A stretch of DNA of 64,000 nt from Firmicutes bacterium UBA2116 (GTDB lineage Bacteria; Bacillota; Clostridia; Tissierellales; Sedimentibacteraceae): assembly GCA_002331025.1 (NCBI GenBank), contig DCYG01000022.1, forward strand, positions 124,001-188,000. Direction: 5' to 3'. Both the position numbers and the translations under genes were made by a program. Each line of letters opens with the position of its first letter. The first letter of the stretch is position 1. Positions 16,630 through 25,119 of the stretch are shown here, piece after piece. The notes below the pieces were generated by a model. That model saw only the letters and a list, made by a program, of their open reading frames with translations, searched no databases and was not told the origin of the DNA.

Positions 16630-18849
16630 ATGAGAATATATGAACTTGCAAAAGAATTAAAAATGAATAGTAAAGATTTGGTTGTATTAGCTGAGCAAGA
16701 ATTAGGAATCACTATTAAGAACCATATGAGTTCTATAACCGATTTAGAAGTTATAAGGTTAAAAAAAGCTTTAAATATAATTAACAATAATAAAAAAGTA
16801 AAACCCGCAAAGTCTGCAAAAACTGAAATAATAGATGATGAACCGCTTGTTGATGAGAAAATCGATTTAAATACTACAAAATTTAAAAAGGTTGACAAAA
16901 AAATAATTACACCTGTTAAAAAGCTAGGTACTGCAAAACCGGTTCCAAAAGTGGCAGATGAGGATAAAAGTGCAAAGGATTTTAATCAGAAGTTCCCTAA
17001 AAAGAATAATTATCAGAATAAATCAAAAAAACCGTTCCAACCGTTTCAGCAAAAACAACAGGAGCAGCCGGTAAAAAAAGAAATTAAGATTAAAAATATT
17101 GAAATGGAAGATTCAATTGTGGTAAGAACTTTGGCCGACAAATTAGGTGTGCCTGTAAATGCAGTGATATCAAAGCTTATACTTCTCGGTGTTATGTGTA
17201 ATATGAATCAGGAAATTGATTTTGATACGGCACAATTAATCGGCGAAGAATTTAATGCAAAAATATCAAAGATTGAGGTAGTAGATGTACTTCAAGATTT
17301 AGAGGATTCTTTATCTAAGGAAGATACGGATAATGAGGCTGACCTAATACCAAGACCGCCGATTGTAACGGTTATGGGTCATGTTGATCACGGCAAAACA
17401 TCATTGCTGGATGCAATCAGAAATACTGCGGTTACATCCCAGGAAGCAGGCGGTATAACTCAGCACATAGGAGCTTCTCAGGTAGAAATTAACGGTAAAA
17501 AAATAACTCTGCTTGATACACCAGGTCATGAGGCATTTACGGCTATGAGAGCAAGAGGTGCCAAGGTTACTGATATAGCAATAATAGTAGTTGCAGCAGA
17601 CGATGGAGTTATGCCTCAGACAATAGAAGCTATAAACCATTCAAAGGCAGCAGGAGTTCCTATAATTGTTGCAGTAAATAAAATAGATAAGCCAACGGCC
17701 AACATGGACAGAGTAAAACAGGAATTATCAGAGCAAGGAATAATTTCCGAGGACTGGGGCGGAGATACAATATTTGTACCTGTTTCTGCAAAGCAGCACA
17801 TGGGTATAGAAGATTTGTTGGAAATGATACTTTTAGTAGCGGAAGTACAGGAATTTAAAGCAAATCCAAACAGAAGCGCCAAGGGCACCATCATTGAAGC
17901 TAAGCTTGATAAAGGCAGAGGTTCAGTTGCGACCGTACTGATAGAAAAGGGAACATTAAACAAAGGTGATGTTGTTTTAGTTGGAAGTGCTTACGGTAAG
18001 GTCAGAGCAATGTTTAACTCTAAAGGAAAGAAAATAAATCAGGCAGGACCGTCAGTACCTGTAGAAATATTGGGCTTATCAGAAACTCCGCAGGCCGGAG
18101 ATATTTTGATGGCCATGGACAATGAAAAGGATGCTAAAAATATTGCGGAAAAACGCAAGAATAAAAGACACTTAGAAACTATGAATGCTTCATCTAAGGT
18201 ATCATTGGATGATTTGTTTGACAGAATCCAAAAGGGTGAAGTTAAGGATTTAAATATCATTATTAAAGCTGATGTGAGCGGCTCTATAGAAGCAGTAAAA
18301 CAATCATTGTTAAAGCTGAGTATGGATGAGGTTAAGGTTAATCCAATACACGGCGGAGTGGGCGGAATCAATGAAAATGACGTTATGCTTGCCTCTGCTT
18401 CCAATGCAATAGTTATAGGCTTTAACGTAAGACCGTCCATTGCAGCCATGGATCTTGCCAAAAAAGAAAATGTAGATATCCGTACCTATAATATAATTTA
18501 TACTGCTATCGAAGATATTCAACAGGCAGTTAAGGGTATGCTTGCACCTGTCTATAAAGAAGTTGTTCTGGGAAGAGCAGATGTAAGACAGACATTTAAG
18601 GTGCCTAATGTAGGTATAGTAGCAGGTGTCTATGTTACAAGCGGGAAAATAACAAGAAAATCAAAAATCAGATTGTTAAGAAATGATATAGTAATACATG
18701 AAGGAGATATAGCATCATTAAAGAGATTTAAAGATGACGTATCTGAATTAAATACCGGATATGAAGGCGGCATTGGCATTGAAAAGTACAATGACATAAA
18801 AGAAGGCGACTCCATGGAAGCGTATATAATGGAAGAAATAAAAAGATAA
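16630..18849 (+). CDS. infB: Translation initiation factor IF-2
   Basis: 739 aa. The GTPase brings initiator tRNA to the 30S subunit. An IF2-N domain (MRIYELAKELKMNSKDLVVL) is followed by a low-complexity K/Q/P linker (about 60-155), a second IF2-N (VRTLADKLGVPVNAVI), the G domain with GHVDHGKT (about 251-258), DTPGHEAF and NKIDKP, domain II (GTIIEAKLDKGRGSVATVLI), and C-terminal domains III and IV. The linker is shorter than in enterics. ATG follows ACGGAGGTGGCTTA. Confidence 0.98.
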   Translation: MRIYELAKELKMNSKDLVVLAEQELGITIKNHMSSITDLEVIRLKKALNIINNNKKVKPAKSAKTEIIDDEPLVDEKIDLNTTKFKKVDKKIITPVKKLGTAKPVPKVADEDKSAKDFNQKFPKKNNYQNKSKKPFQPFQQKQQEQPVKKEIKIKNIEMEDSIVVRTLADKLGVPVNAVISKLILLGVMCNMNQEIDFDTAQLIGEEFNAKISKIEVVDVLQDLEDSLSKEDTDNEADLIPRPPIVTVMGHVDHGKTSLLDAIRNTAVTSQEAGGITQHIGASQVEINGKKITLLDTPGHEAFTAMRARGAKVTDIAIIVVAADDGVMPQTIEAINHSKAAGVPIIVAVNKIDKPTANMDRVKQELSEQGIISEDWGGDTIFVPVSAKQHMGIEDLLEMILLVAEVQEFKANPNRSAKGTIIEAKLDKGRGSVATVLIEKGTLNKGDVVLVGSAYGKVRAMFNSKGKKINQAGPSVPVEILGLSETPQAGDILMAMDNEKDAKNIAEKRKNKRHLETMNASSKVSLDDLFDRIQKGEVKDLNIIIKADVSGSIEAVKQSLLKLSMDEVKVNPIHGGVGGINENDVMLASASNAIVIGFNVRPSIAAMDLAKKENVDIRTYNIIYTAIEDIQQAVKGMLAPVYKEVVLGRADVRQTFKVPNVGIVAGVYVTSGKITRKSKIRLLRNDIVIHEGDIASLKRFKDDVSELNTGYEGGIGIEKYNDIKEGDSMEAYIMEEIKR

Positions 18850-18879
18850 TAAAAGATAAATTTAGAAAGAGGGTATAAC

Positions 18880-19257
18880 ATGGCAAACAGACGAAATAAC
18901 AGATTGTCGGGAGAGATGAAAAGAGTTATATCTGAAGTTATCAGAAATGAGGTTAAAGATCCTCGTTTATCTGAACTGTTAAGTGTAACGGATGTTGATG
19001 TTATGGAGGATTTGAAATATGCAAAAGTGTATATTTCCGTATACGGTGACATCGAACCGACTCTTGAGGCTTTGAGAAGCGCAAAGGGATTCATAAGAAG
19101 AGAAGTTGGAAAGAGAATTAAAATGCGCTTAACTCCTGAATTGTTGTTTGAAAAGGATGATTCCATAGAAAAGGGAATATATATGTCAAGTTTAATTAAT
19201 AAGGTAATTGAAGATGAAGAAAGCAGGAAGCCGAAAGATGAATCTGAAGATGAATGA
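18880..19257 (+). CDS. rbfA: 30S ribosome-binding factor RbfA
   Basis: 125 aa, single KH-like fold. Signature segments are VISEVIRNEVKDPRLSELLS, AKVYISVYGD and MRLTPELLFEKDDSIEKG. It acts in 16S rRNA 5'-end maturation. It lies 30 nt after infB with GAGGGTATAAC as ribosome binding site, and its end overlaps the start of nrnA. Confidence 0.95.
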   Translation: MANRRNNRLSGEMKRVISEVIRNEVKDPRLSELLSVTDVDVMEDLKYAKVYISVYGDIEPTLEALRSAKGFIRREVGKRIKMRLTPELLFEKDDSIEKGIYMSSLINKVIEDEESRKPKDESEDE

Positions 19258-20212
19258 TGTAACGGAAATATTTAATTTAATAAATAATTCTAAAAATATC
19301 TGCATCGCAGGACACAAGGCACCTGACGGAGATTGTATAGGGTCTGTGATGGCCCTATACGAGTTTATAAAGCCTCTGAATAAAAAATTGACTGTCTGTA
19401 TTGATGGTATCATTCCTTATAATTATAAGGAATTTATAGACGAAGACGTCCTGTTAAAAGAATATAACAACGAAGAATTTGATTTGTTGTTTGTACTTGA
19501 TTGCAGTGATAAAGAAAGATTGGGAAAGTTTAAAGATGTTTTTAATAACATTAAAACTTCTGTTTGTATAGATCATCATAAAACTAATGAAGGTTTTGCC
19601 GACATAAATATAATTGATACGGAAATCAGCTCTACCGGTGAGCTTTTATATGATATATTAAAAATTTCCGGAAGAGAATTAACAAAAAAGATAGCAACCA
19701 ATATATATATAGCAATATTGACGGATACAGGTAAATTCAGCTATTCAAACACCAGCGGAGAAACTCATAAAAAAACTGCGGAGCTGATAGAGCTTGGCGT
19801 TGATATATCACAAATTGACAATATTATTTATAACTCCAAACCCTCTAACATCGTAAAAGCATATATAGAATGCATAAGCAGTTTAGAGCTTTATTATAGC
19901 AATAAATTTGCAATTACCTGCATCACCAATGATATACTTGAAAGAAACAATGCAGAAATGGGCGATATAGACGGCGTCGTTGAATTTTTAAGAGAAATCG
20001 AAGAGGTTGAAGTTTCCTGTGTTTTAAAGGAATATGATTCAAGCGAAACAAAGGTCAGCTTAAGGGCGAAAAATAATATCGATGTATCAAATATTTCGGT
20101 AAAATACGGCGGAGGCGGTCACGCAAAGGCAGCCGGATTTGAAATAAAGGAAACAATTGAAAACACTAAAAAAATACTTATAGAAACATTTAAGGAATAT
20201 TTTCAGGAATGA
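19238..20212 (+). CDS. nrnA: DHH/DHHA1 bifunctional oligoribonuclease / pAp phosphatase NrnA
   Basis: 324 aa. It degrades short RNA oligomers and dephosphorylates 3'-phosphoadenosine 5'-phosphate. Metal-binding DHH motifs: GHKAPDGDCIGS, VLDCSDKE and CIDHHKTNEGFADIN; the DHHA1 domain has the GGGGHAKAAGFEI loop. ATG 19238 is chosen because AGGAAG lies 8 nt before it; this gives a 20-nt overlap with rbfA. ATG 19250 is an alternative. TruB starts within its stop codon (ATGA). Confidence 0.93.
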   Translation: MNLKMNDVTEIFNLINNSKNICIAGHKAPDGDCIGSVMALYEFIKPLNKKLTVCIDGIIPYNYKEFIDEDVLLKEYNNEEFDLLFVLDCSDKERLGKFKDVFNNIKTSVCIDHHKTNEGFADINIIDTEISSTGELLYDILKISGRELTKKIATNIYIAILTDTGKFSYSNTSGETHKKTAELIELGVDISQIDNIIYNSKPSNIVKAYIECISSLELYYSNKFAITCITNDILERNNAEMGDIDGVVEFLREIEEVEVSCVLKEYDSSETKVSLRAKNNIDVSNISVKYGGGGHAKAAGFEIKETIENTKKILIETFKEYFQE

Positions 20213-21084
20213 TGAATGGAGTATTGAACATATTAAAACCAACCGGAATGACTTCTCACGATGTTGTCAGTTCAGTAAGAAAAATATTGAATATAAAAAA
20301 GGTTGGGCATGCCGGTACATTAGATCCCAATGTTTCCGGAGTCATGGTTGTATGCGTAGGCAAAGGAACTAAAATAAGTGAGTATCTCATGAATCAAGAC
20401 AAGGAGTATGTTTGTGAATTGATTTTAGGACAAAAAACCGATACTCAGGACAGCTATGGAAAGATTGTGGAAGAAAAAAAGTTCAAGAGTATTAGTGAAC
20501 GTACACTGTTAAATGCTTTAGAAGATTTTAAAGGCAGACAGCAGCAGATTCCACCGGCGTATTCGGCAGTTAAATTAAACGGTAAAAAATTGTATGAATA
20601 TGCGAGACAAAATATATCGGTGGAAAAAGAAGCAAAGGAAATTCATATTAAAGATATCAATCTTATAAAATACGATAATGAAAGAGTACTTATGAGGGTC
20701 AATTGCTCCAAGGGAACCTACATGAGAACCTTGTGTAACGATATAGGCGAAAAATTGGGAACATTAGGACATATGGGTGTATTAGTAAGGACAGAAACAA
20801 AAGGTTTACATATTGAAAATTCCGTAACCCTAAATAAACTTAAATTTTTATATGATAATAACAGACTGCAAGAATGTCTGATACCTATTGATAAAGTTTA
20901 TCCGTTAAAAAAAATAAATGTTCATATGGATTATTACGACAGGCTTATAGCAGGCAATGAAGTATATGCACAAGCTGATACAATTGAAGATGAGGGATTC
21001 TATATATATTGTAATGATGAGCTTATCGGAATCGGCAAAAAAATAAATAACAACTTGGTAAAAATAGAAAAAATGTTGGTATAG
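20209..21084 (+). CDS. truB: tRNA pseudouridine(55) synthase TruB
   Basis: 291 aa. It makes pseudouridine 55 in the T-loop of tRNAs. The active-site motif is VGHAGTLDPNVSGVMVV (catalytic Asp in GTLDP). Other family segments are NILKPTGMTSHDVV, RQQQIPPAYSAVKLNGKKLY and CSKGTYMRTLCNDIGEKLG. The C-terminal PUA-like part is short and diverged. It overlaps nrnA by 4 nt; ATG 20212 is an equally possible start. Confidence 0.96.
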   Translation: MMNGVLNILKPTGMTSHDVVSSVRKILNIKKVGHAGTLDPNVSGVMVVCVGKGTKISEYLMNQDKEYVCELILGQKTDTQDSYGKIVEEKKFKSISERTLLNALEDFKGRQQQIPPAYSAVKLNGKKLYEYARQNISVEKEAKEIHIKDINLIKYDNERVLMRVNCSKGTYMRTLCNDIGEKLGTLGHMGVLVRTETKGLHIENSVTLNKLKFLYDNNRLQECLIPIDKVYPLKKINVHMDYYDRLIAGNEVYAQADTIEDEGFYIYCNDELIGIGKKINNNLVKIEKMLV

Positions 21085-21099
21085 ACACAGGTGGAACTA

Positions 21100-21852
21100 A
21101 TGAATAACAGAAAACCCTCTTGTATTGCCATTGGTAATTTTGATGGTATACATATTGGACATGATGCACTGATCAGAAGAATGATTGAGTTAAGCAATGA
21201 AGAAAATCAAGACAGCATAATTATAACATTCAGGTTTGTAAGAAAGGATTTAAAAAAATCCACATATAATATTAAATACATAAACAGCAGGAACATTAAA
21301 CTGGAGCTGTTAAAATCATATAATGTTACTGAAGTTGCAGAGATTGAGCTTGATGAAGTCATATCAAAATATTCTCCCGAACAGTTTATAAAGGAAATTC
21401 TTATAGACAAATACAATGCTAAAAATATTGTGGTTGGCTATAATTTTACCTTCGGACACAAGGCAAGCGGAAATATAAATACATTAAGAGAATTCGAAAG
21501 TACATATAATTACAAGGTTGAAGAAATATTTCCTGTTAAGTATAACGGCATTGCCGTAAGTTCTACGTTGGTGAGAAACTTATTAAATGAAGGGAAGATC
21601 TTAGAGGTTAACAAGCTTTTAATTAACAATTACACTATTTATAATAATGAGCTGAATATAGATTATAATAAAAAGATTGCTTTTGCAGATAATAATTCAA
21701 GTATCATAATTCCTCCCGACGGAAGATATAAGGTCATGACAGGTGGAAAGGAAGCTTTGTTAACCATCAATACAAATAAAGATAACTCGATTTTAATTTT
21801 TGATAAATTAGAGCGAGATGAAGATATAATTTTTTTAGACAGGGCACATTAA
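21100..21852 (+). CDS. ribF: RibF-like FMN adenylyltransferase without a riboflavin kinase domain
   Basis: 250 aa, where RibF is normally 300-320. The N-terminal nucleotidyltransferase domain is intact: IAIGNFDGIHIGHDAL (HxGH type), then YNFTFGHKASGN and SSTLVRNLL. The C-terminal half should hold the riboflavin kinase barrel with a G-x-P-T-A-N-type motif; instead there is an unrelated-looking stretch (NNYTIYNNELNIDYNKKIAF onward). Predicted product: FAD synthetase only, or an inactive relative. The start ATG 21100 follows AGGTGG. It sits right after truB, the normal ribF place, so this is the lineage's own copy changed rather than an acquired paralog. Confidence 0.8.
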   Translation: MNNRKPSCIAIGNFDGIHIGHDALIRRMIELSNEENQDSIIITFRFVRKDLKKSTYNIKYINSRNIKLELLKSYNVTEVAEIELDEVISKYSPEQFIKEILIDKYNAKNIVVGYNFTFGHKASGNINTLREFESTYNYKVEEIFPVKYNGIAVSSTLVRNLLNEGKILEVNKLLINNYTIYNNELNIDYNKKIAFADNNSSIIIPPDGRYKVMTGGKEALLTINTNKDNSILIFDKLERDEDIIFLDRAH

Positions 21853-21870
21853 AATATTTATAAATTTATG

Positions 21871-21899
21871 TTTACAAAAACATAGTATTATGGTAGAAT
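21871..21899 (+). promoter_or_regulatory. Promoter of rpsO
   Basis: TTTACA (21871-21876), 17-nt spacer, TAGAAT (21894-21899). Confidence 0.65.
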
Positions 21900-21910
21900 T
21901 TATTGTATTT

Positions 21911-21957
21911 CCATAATCTAAGTTTTACGAATCCTCAACGTATTGCATGGATTATGG
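21911..21957 (+). promoter_or_regulatory. Leader inverted repeat before rpsO (candidate S15 autoregulatory RNA)
   Basis: CCATAATC (21911-21918) and GATTATGG (21950-21957) are perfect inverse complements 31 nt apart, within a leader of about 80 nt. S15 represses its own mRNA through structured leaders in several bacteria. The position fits; the fold itself is not one I recognise. Confidence 0.4.
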
Positions 21958-21988
21958 TGAAATAATAATTAATATGGAGGAATAAAAA

Positions 21989-22252
21989 ATGACAAAAGAA
22001 CAAAAAACACAAATTATCGAACAATACAGAATCAATGAAAAGGACACAGGATCTCCGGAAGTTCAGATAGCTATGTTGACTTTCAGAATCAACAATCTGA
22101 CTGAACACTTAAAAGACAACAAAAAAGACCATCACTCAAGAAGAGGTCTGTTACAAATGGTCGGTCAAAGAAGAGGATTTCTTAACTACTTAAAAAATAA
22201 CGACATCGAAAGATACAGAAGTATTGTTGCAAGATTAGGATTAAGAAGATAA
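21989..22252 (+). CDS. rpsO: 30S ribosomal protein S15
   Basis: 87 aa, full length. Signature GSPEVQIAMLTFRINNLTEHL, DHHSRRGLLQMVGQRRGFLNYL. It binds the 16S rRNA central domain. ATG follows ATGGAGGAATAAAA. Own promoter and terminator; pnp follows, as in many bacteria. Confidence 0.98.
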   Translation: MTKEQKTQIIEQYRINEKDTGSPEVQIAMLTFRINNLTEHLKDNKKDHHSRRGLLQMVGQRRGFLNYLKNNDIERYRSIVARLGLRR

Positions 22253-22263
22253 GTGAAATTAAG

Positions 22264-22290
22264 GAGCGGGGGAATCCCGCTCTATTTTTT
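22264..22290 (+). terminator. Terminator of rpsO
   Basis: GAGCGGG (22264-22270), loop GGAAT, CCCGCTC (22276-22282), then TATTTTTT. Confidence 0.9.
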
Positions 22291-22395
22291 CACTTACAGC
22301 ATAAGCGACTGACACCAAATTAAAATTTGGGTCATCTGCTTTCGCATACAGCATAAGCGACTGACACCAAATTAAAATTTGGGTCATCTGCTTAA
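22291..22395. repeat. Dispersed palindromic repeat, copy D (two full units in tandem)
   Basis: Two complete units (left arm ATAAGCGACTGACACC, right arm AATTTGGGTCATCTGCTT) lie head to tail between the rpsO terminator and the pnp ribosome binding site. The second right arm ends six bases before AAGGAGG, so folding could affect pnp translation. Confidence 0.85.
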
Positions 22396-22411
22396 ATTAA
22401 AAGGAGGTAAA

Positions 22412-24505
22412 ATGGAAGAACGAATTTTTAAATATATGCTTGCCGGCAGAGAGCTTACGGTTACAACAGGTAAAATTGCAGAGCTTACTAACGGAAGCTG
22501 CTTAGTAAGGTATGGCGATACCGTAATCATGGCAAATGTAACCGCATCTAAAGAACCGAGGCAAGGAATAGATTTTTTCCCATTGAGTGTAGATTTTGAG
22601 GAGAAGCTTTACTCTGTAGGGAAAATACCCGGAGGCTTCATAAAAAGAGAAGGAAGACCCGGTGAAAAGGCAATACTTACATCAAGGCTGATAGACAGAC
22701 CACTCAGACCATTGTTCCCGAAAGGATTCAGAAATGACGTGTCGGTAATTGTGACCGTATTGTCTGTAGATCAGGATTGTTCTCCTGAAATAGCAGGAAT
22801 GATAGGATCATCCATAGCATTATCCATATCCGATATACCATTTGAAGGACCAACGGGAGCCGTAAACTTAGGGCTTATAAACAACGAATTTGTAGTAAAT
22901 CCAAACAGTAAGGAAAGAGAAATAACAGACCTTAATTTAACGGTATCAGGTACAAAAGAAGCAATAATGATGGTTGAAGCAGGAGCCAATGAAATTACCG
23001 AAGAAAAAATGCTTGAGGCAATTTTGTTCGCTCATGAAGAAATAAAGAAGATTTGTAACTTTATTGAAGAAATAAGAGCGCAGGTTGGTAAAGAAAAATC
23101 AGATTTTGTTAAGTTTGCATGTGATGAAACCATAGAACAGGAAATCAGACAATATGCAACACCTATAATCAACGAAGCAATCATCGAGGAAGATAAGCTT
23201 ACAAGGCAAGAAAAAATTGATAACTTCAAGGCAACAGCTAAAGAAATATTTTTAGAAAAATACCCTGAAAACGGATCAGACATAGAAGATGCTCTGTACT
23301 CAATAATAAAAGAAAAAGTAAGAGAGAACATTCTCTTAAGAGGCATCAGACCTGACAACAGAACAATTGACGAAATAAGAAAAATAACATGTGAGGTTGG
23401 AATGCTTCCGAGAACTCACGGTTCTGCAATATTTACAAGAGGTCAGACACAGGTACTTACAGTTGCTACACTTGGTGTATCCAGTGATGAGCAGACTTTA
23501 GACGGAATATCCGAAGAAACCTCTAAAAGATATATGCACCATTACAATTTCCCTTCATACTCAGTTGGAGAAACCAGACCATCAAGAGGTCCGGGAAGAA
23601 GAGAAATCGGTCACGGAGCATTGGCTGAAAGAGCATTGGAACCTGTTCTGCCGCCTGAAGAAGTATTTCCCTACACAATAAGATTAGTTTCCGAAGTATT
23701 GAGTTCTAACGGTTCAACATCTCAGGCGTCAGTATGCGGAAGTACCTTGTCATTAATGGACGCAGGTGTTCCTATTAAAGCACCGGTAGCAGGAGTTGCT
23801 ATGGGCTTAATGAAGGAAGGCGACAACGTAGTTGTTTTAACCGATATACAAGGTATGGAAGACTTCCTTGGGGACATGGACTTTAAGGTTGCAGGTACAC
23901 AAGAAGGTATAACGGCTATTCAGATGGACATCAAGGTTCATGGAATAGACAGAAATGTTCTTACAAACGCTTTAAAAAAAGCACATGCCGGAAGAATGTT
24001 TATACTTGACAAGATGCTTCAATGCATAGATAAGCCGAGAGAAGAAGTGAGCAAGTACGCACCTAAAATTATTTCAATGACTATTAAGCCTGATAAAATC
24101 AGAGATGTAATCGGTGCAGGCGGAAAGGTTATCAACAAAATCATTGAAGAAACAGGAGTTAAAATTGATATCGATGATGACGGTTCAGTTTTAATAGCTG
24201 CTGAAAATGTTGAAAATGCATACAAAGCTAAAAAAATAATTGAAAACATTGTTAAAGAAATAGAAGTTGGCGAAATATTACTTGGTAAGGTTGTAAGAAT
24301 AGCTGCTTTCGGAGCATTTGTAGAGCTTACAGATAACAAGGACGGACTACTCCACATTTCTCAAATCTCTGACAAGAGAGTTGCAAAGGTAGAGGATGTA
24401 TTGAACTTAGGAGATGAAATCCTTGTAAAAGTAATTGAAATTGACCAACAAGGCAAAATCAAGCTTTCAAGAAAAGAAGCTCTCAAGGAAACAGAAAACA
24501 AATAA
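22412..24505 (+). CDS. pnp: Polyribonucleotide nucleotidyltransferase (PNPase)
   Basis: 697 aa. Phosphorolytic 3'-5' exoribonuclease. Two RNase PH domains (first: GDTVIMANVTASKEPRQGIDFFPL; second: FTRGQTQVLTVATLG and SVCGSTLSLMDAGVPI) are separated by a helical domain. KH (PDKIRDVIGAGGKVINKI, about 560) and S1 (LLGKVVRIAAFGAFVELTD, about 620) follow. The start ATG 22412 follows AAGGAGG; eleven open codons upstream lie in the repeat and are not coding. Single-gene unit with its own terminator. Confidence 0.97.
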   Translation: MEERIFKYMLAGRELTVTTGKIAELTNGSCLVRYGDTVIMANVTASKEPRQGIDFFPLSVDFEEKLYSVGKIPGGFIKREGRPGEKAILTSRLIDRPLRPLFPKGFRNDVSVIVTVLSVDQDCSPEIAGMIGSSIALSISDIPFEGPTGAVNLGLINNEFVVNPNSKEREITDLNLTVSGTKEAIMMVEAGANEITEEKMLEAILFAHEEIKKICNFIEEIRAQVGKEKSDFVKFACDETIEQEIRQYATPIINEAIIEEDKLTRQEKIDNFKATAKEIFLEKYPENGSDIEDALYSIIKEKVRENILLRGIRPDNRTIDEIRKITCEVGMLPRTHGSAIFTRGQTQVLTVATLGVSSDEQTLDGISEETSKRYMHHYNFPSYSVGETRPSRGPGRREIGHGALAERALEPVLPPEEVFPYTIRLVSEVLSSNGSTSQASVCGSTLSLMDAGVPIKAPVAGVAMGLMKEGDNVVVLTDIQGMEDFLGDMDFKVAGTQEGITAIQMDIKVHGIDRNVLTNALKKAHAGRMFILDKMLQCIDKPREEVSKYAPKIISMTIKPDKIRDVIGAGGKVINKIIEETGVKIDIDDDGSVLIAAENVENAYKAKKIIENIVKEIEVGEILLGKVVRIAAFGAFVELTDNKDGLLHISQISDKRVAKVEDVLNLGDEILVKVIEIDQQGKIKLSRKEALKETENK

Positions 24506-24537
24506 GAAACAGAAAATAAATAATAACAGCAAGAAAG

Positions 24538-24563
24538 ATAGCAAATAAAATTGCTATTTTTTT
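24538..24563 (+). terminator. Terminator of pnp
   Basis: ATAGCAA (24538-24544), loop TAAAAT-like, TTGCTAT (24551-24557), then a T run. Confidence 0.85.
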
Positions 24564-24568
24564 ATTTT

Positions 24569-24621
24569 ACTTACAGCATAAGCGACTGACACCAAATCAA
24601 AGATTTGGGTCATCTGCTTTC
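24569..24621. repeat. Dispersed palindromic repeat, copy E (single unit)
   Basis: Left arm ATAAGCGACTGACACC and right arm ATTTGGGTCATCTGCTTT around AAATCAAAG. It is just downstream of the pnp terminator and is the last copy I see in the window. Confidence 0.8.
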
Positions 24622-24683
24622 AAATTTTAACTGCAATCAGAACAAAAATATAGAAGTACATTCTTAAAATTTATAAATTTCTG

Positions 24684-24724
24684 TTGACAGAAACATCATA
24701 TAATGTATATAATGGATATATACA
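24684..24724 (+). promoter_or_regulatory. Promoter and palindromic operator of the GntR-ABC operon
   Basis: TTGACA (24684-24689), 18-nt spacer, TATAAT (24708-24713). The -10 box is overlapped by the perfect palindrome TGTATAT-N7-ATATACA (24704-24724), the type of site bound by YtrA-like repressors. It suggests that the GntR protein represses its own operon. Confidence 0.7.
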
Positions 24725-24742
24725 ATAATGCGAGGTTATCCT

Positions 24743-25117
24743 ATGAATATTATAATAAGTAATTCAAGCGGTCAACCAATTTATGAGCAAATAGTTTCTC
24801 AGATAAAATCACTTATCATATCAGGTGAATTGAATGAGGGTGATGCCTTGCCATCAATGAGAATATTGGCGAAGGAACTCAGAATCAGTGTAATTACAAC
24901 AAAACGTGCATATGAAGAACTTGAAAGAGAGGGATTCATAGTATCTTTTACGGGAAAGGGAAGCTTTGTTGCGGGTAAAAATATTGATTTAATCAGAGAA
25001 CAGCAGCTTAAAGAAATAGAGAATTACATGCAGGAAATTATTATATTGGCAAATAATTGTGGAATAGGACTGGATGAATTGACAGAGATGATGAATTTGA
25101 TTTATGAAGGAGAATGA
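24743..25117 (+). CDS. GntR-family (YtrA-type) transcriptional regulator
   Basis: 124 aa. The N-terminal winged helix is typical (QPIYEQIVSQIKSLIISGEL, LPSMRILAKELRISVITTKR, EREGFIVSFTGKGSFVAG). The C-terminal part is a short helical tail only, as in the YtrA group, whose members control adjacent ABC transporters. The start ATG 24743 follows GAGGTTATCCT; ATG 24728 is in frame but lies before it. The stop overlaps the region of the ABC gene start, so the three genes form one operon under the palindromic promoter. Confidence 0.92.
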   Translation: MNIIISNSSGQPIYEQIVSQIKSLIISGELNEGDALPSMRILAKELRISVITTKRAYEELEREGFIVSFTGKGSFVAGKNIDLIREQQLKEIENYMQEIIILANNCGIGLDELTEMMNLIYEGE

Positions 25118-25119
25118 TT

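Noticed and set aside
18039..18461. 140-codon minus-strand open frame inside infB
   Set aside because: A shadow of infB: the real frame holds IF-2 motifs over this whole stretch, and the reverse frame has no ribosome binding site or family pattern.
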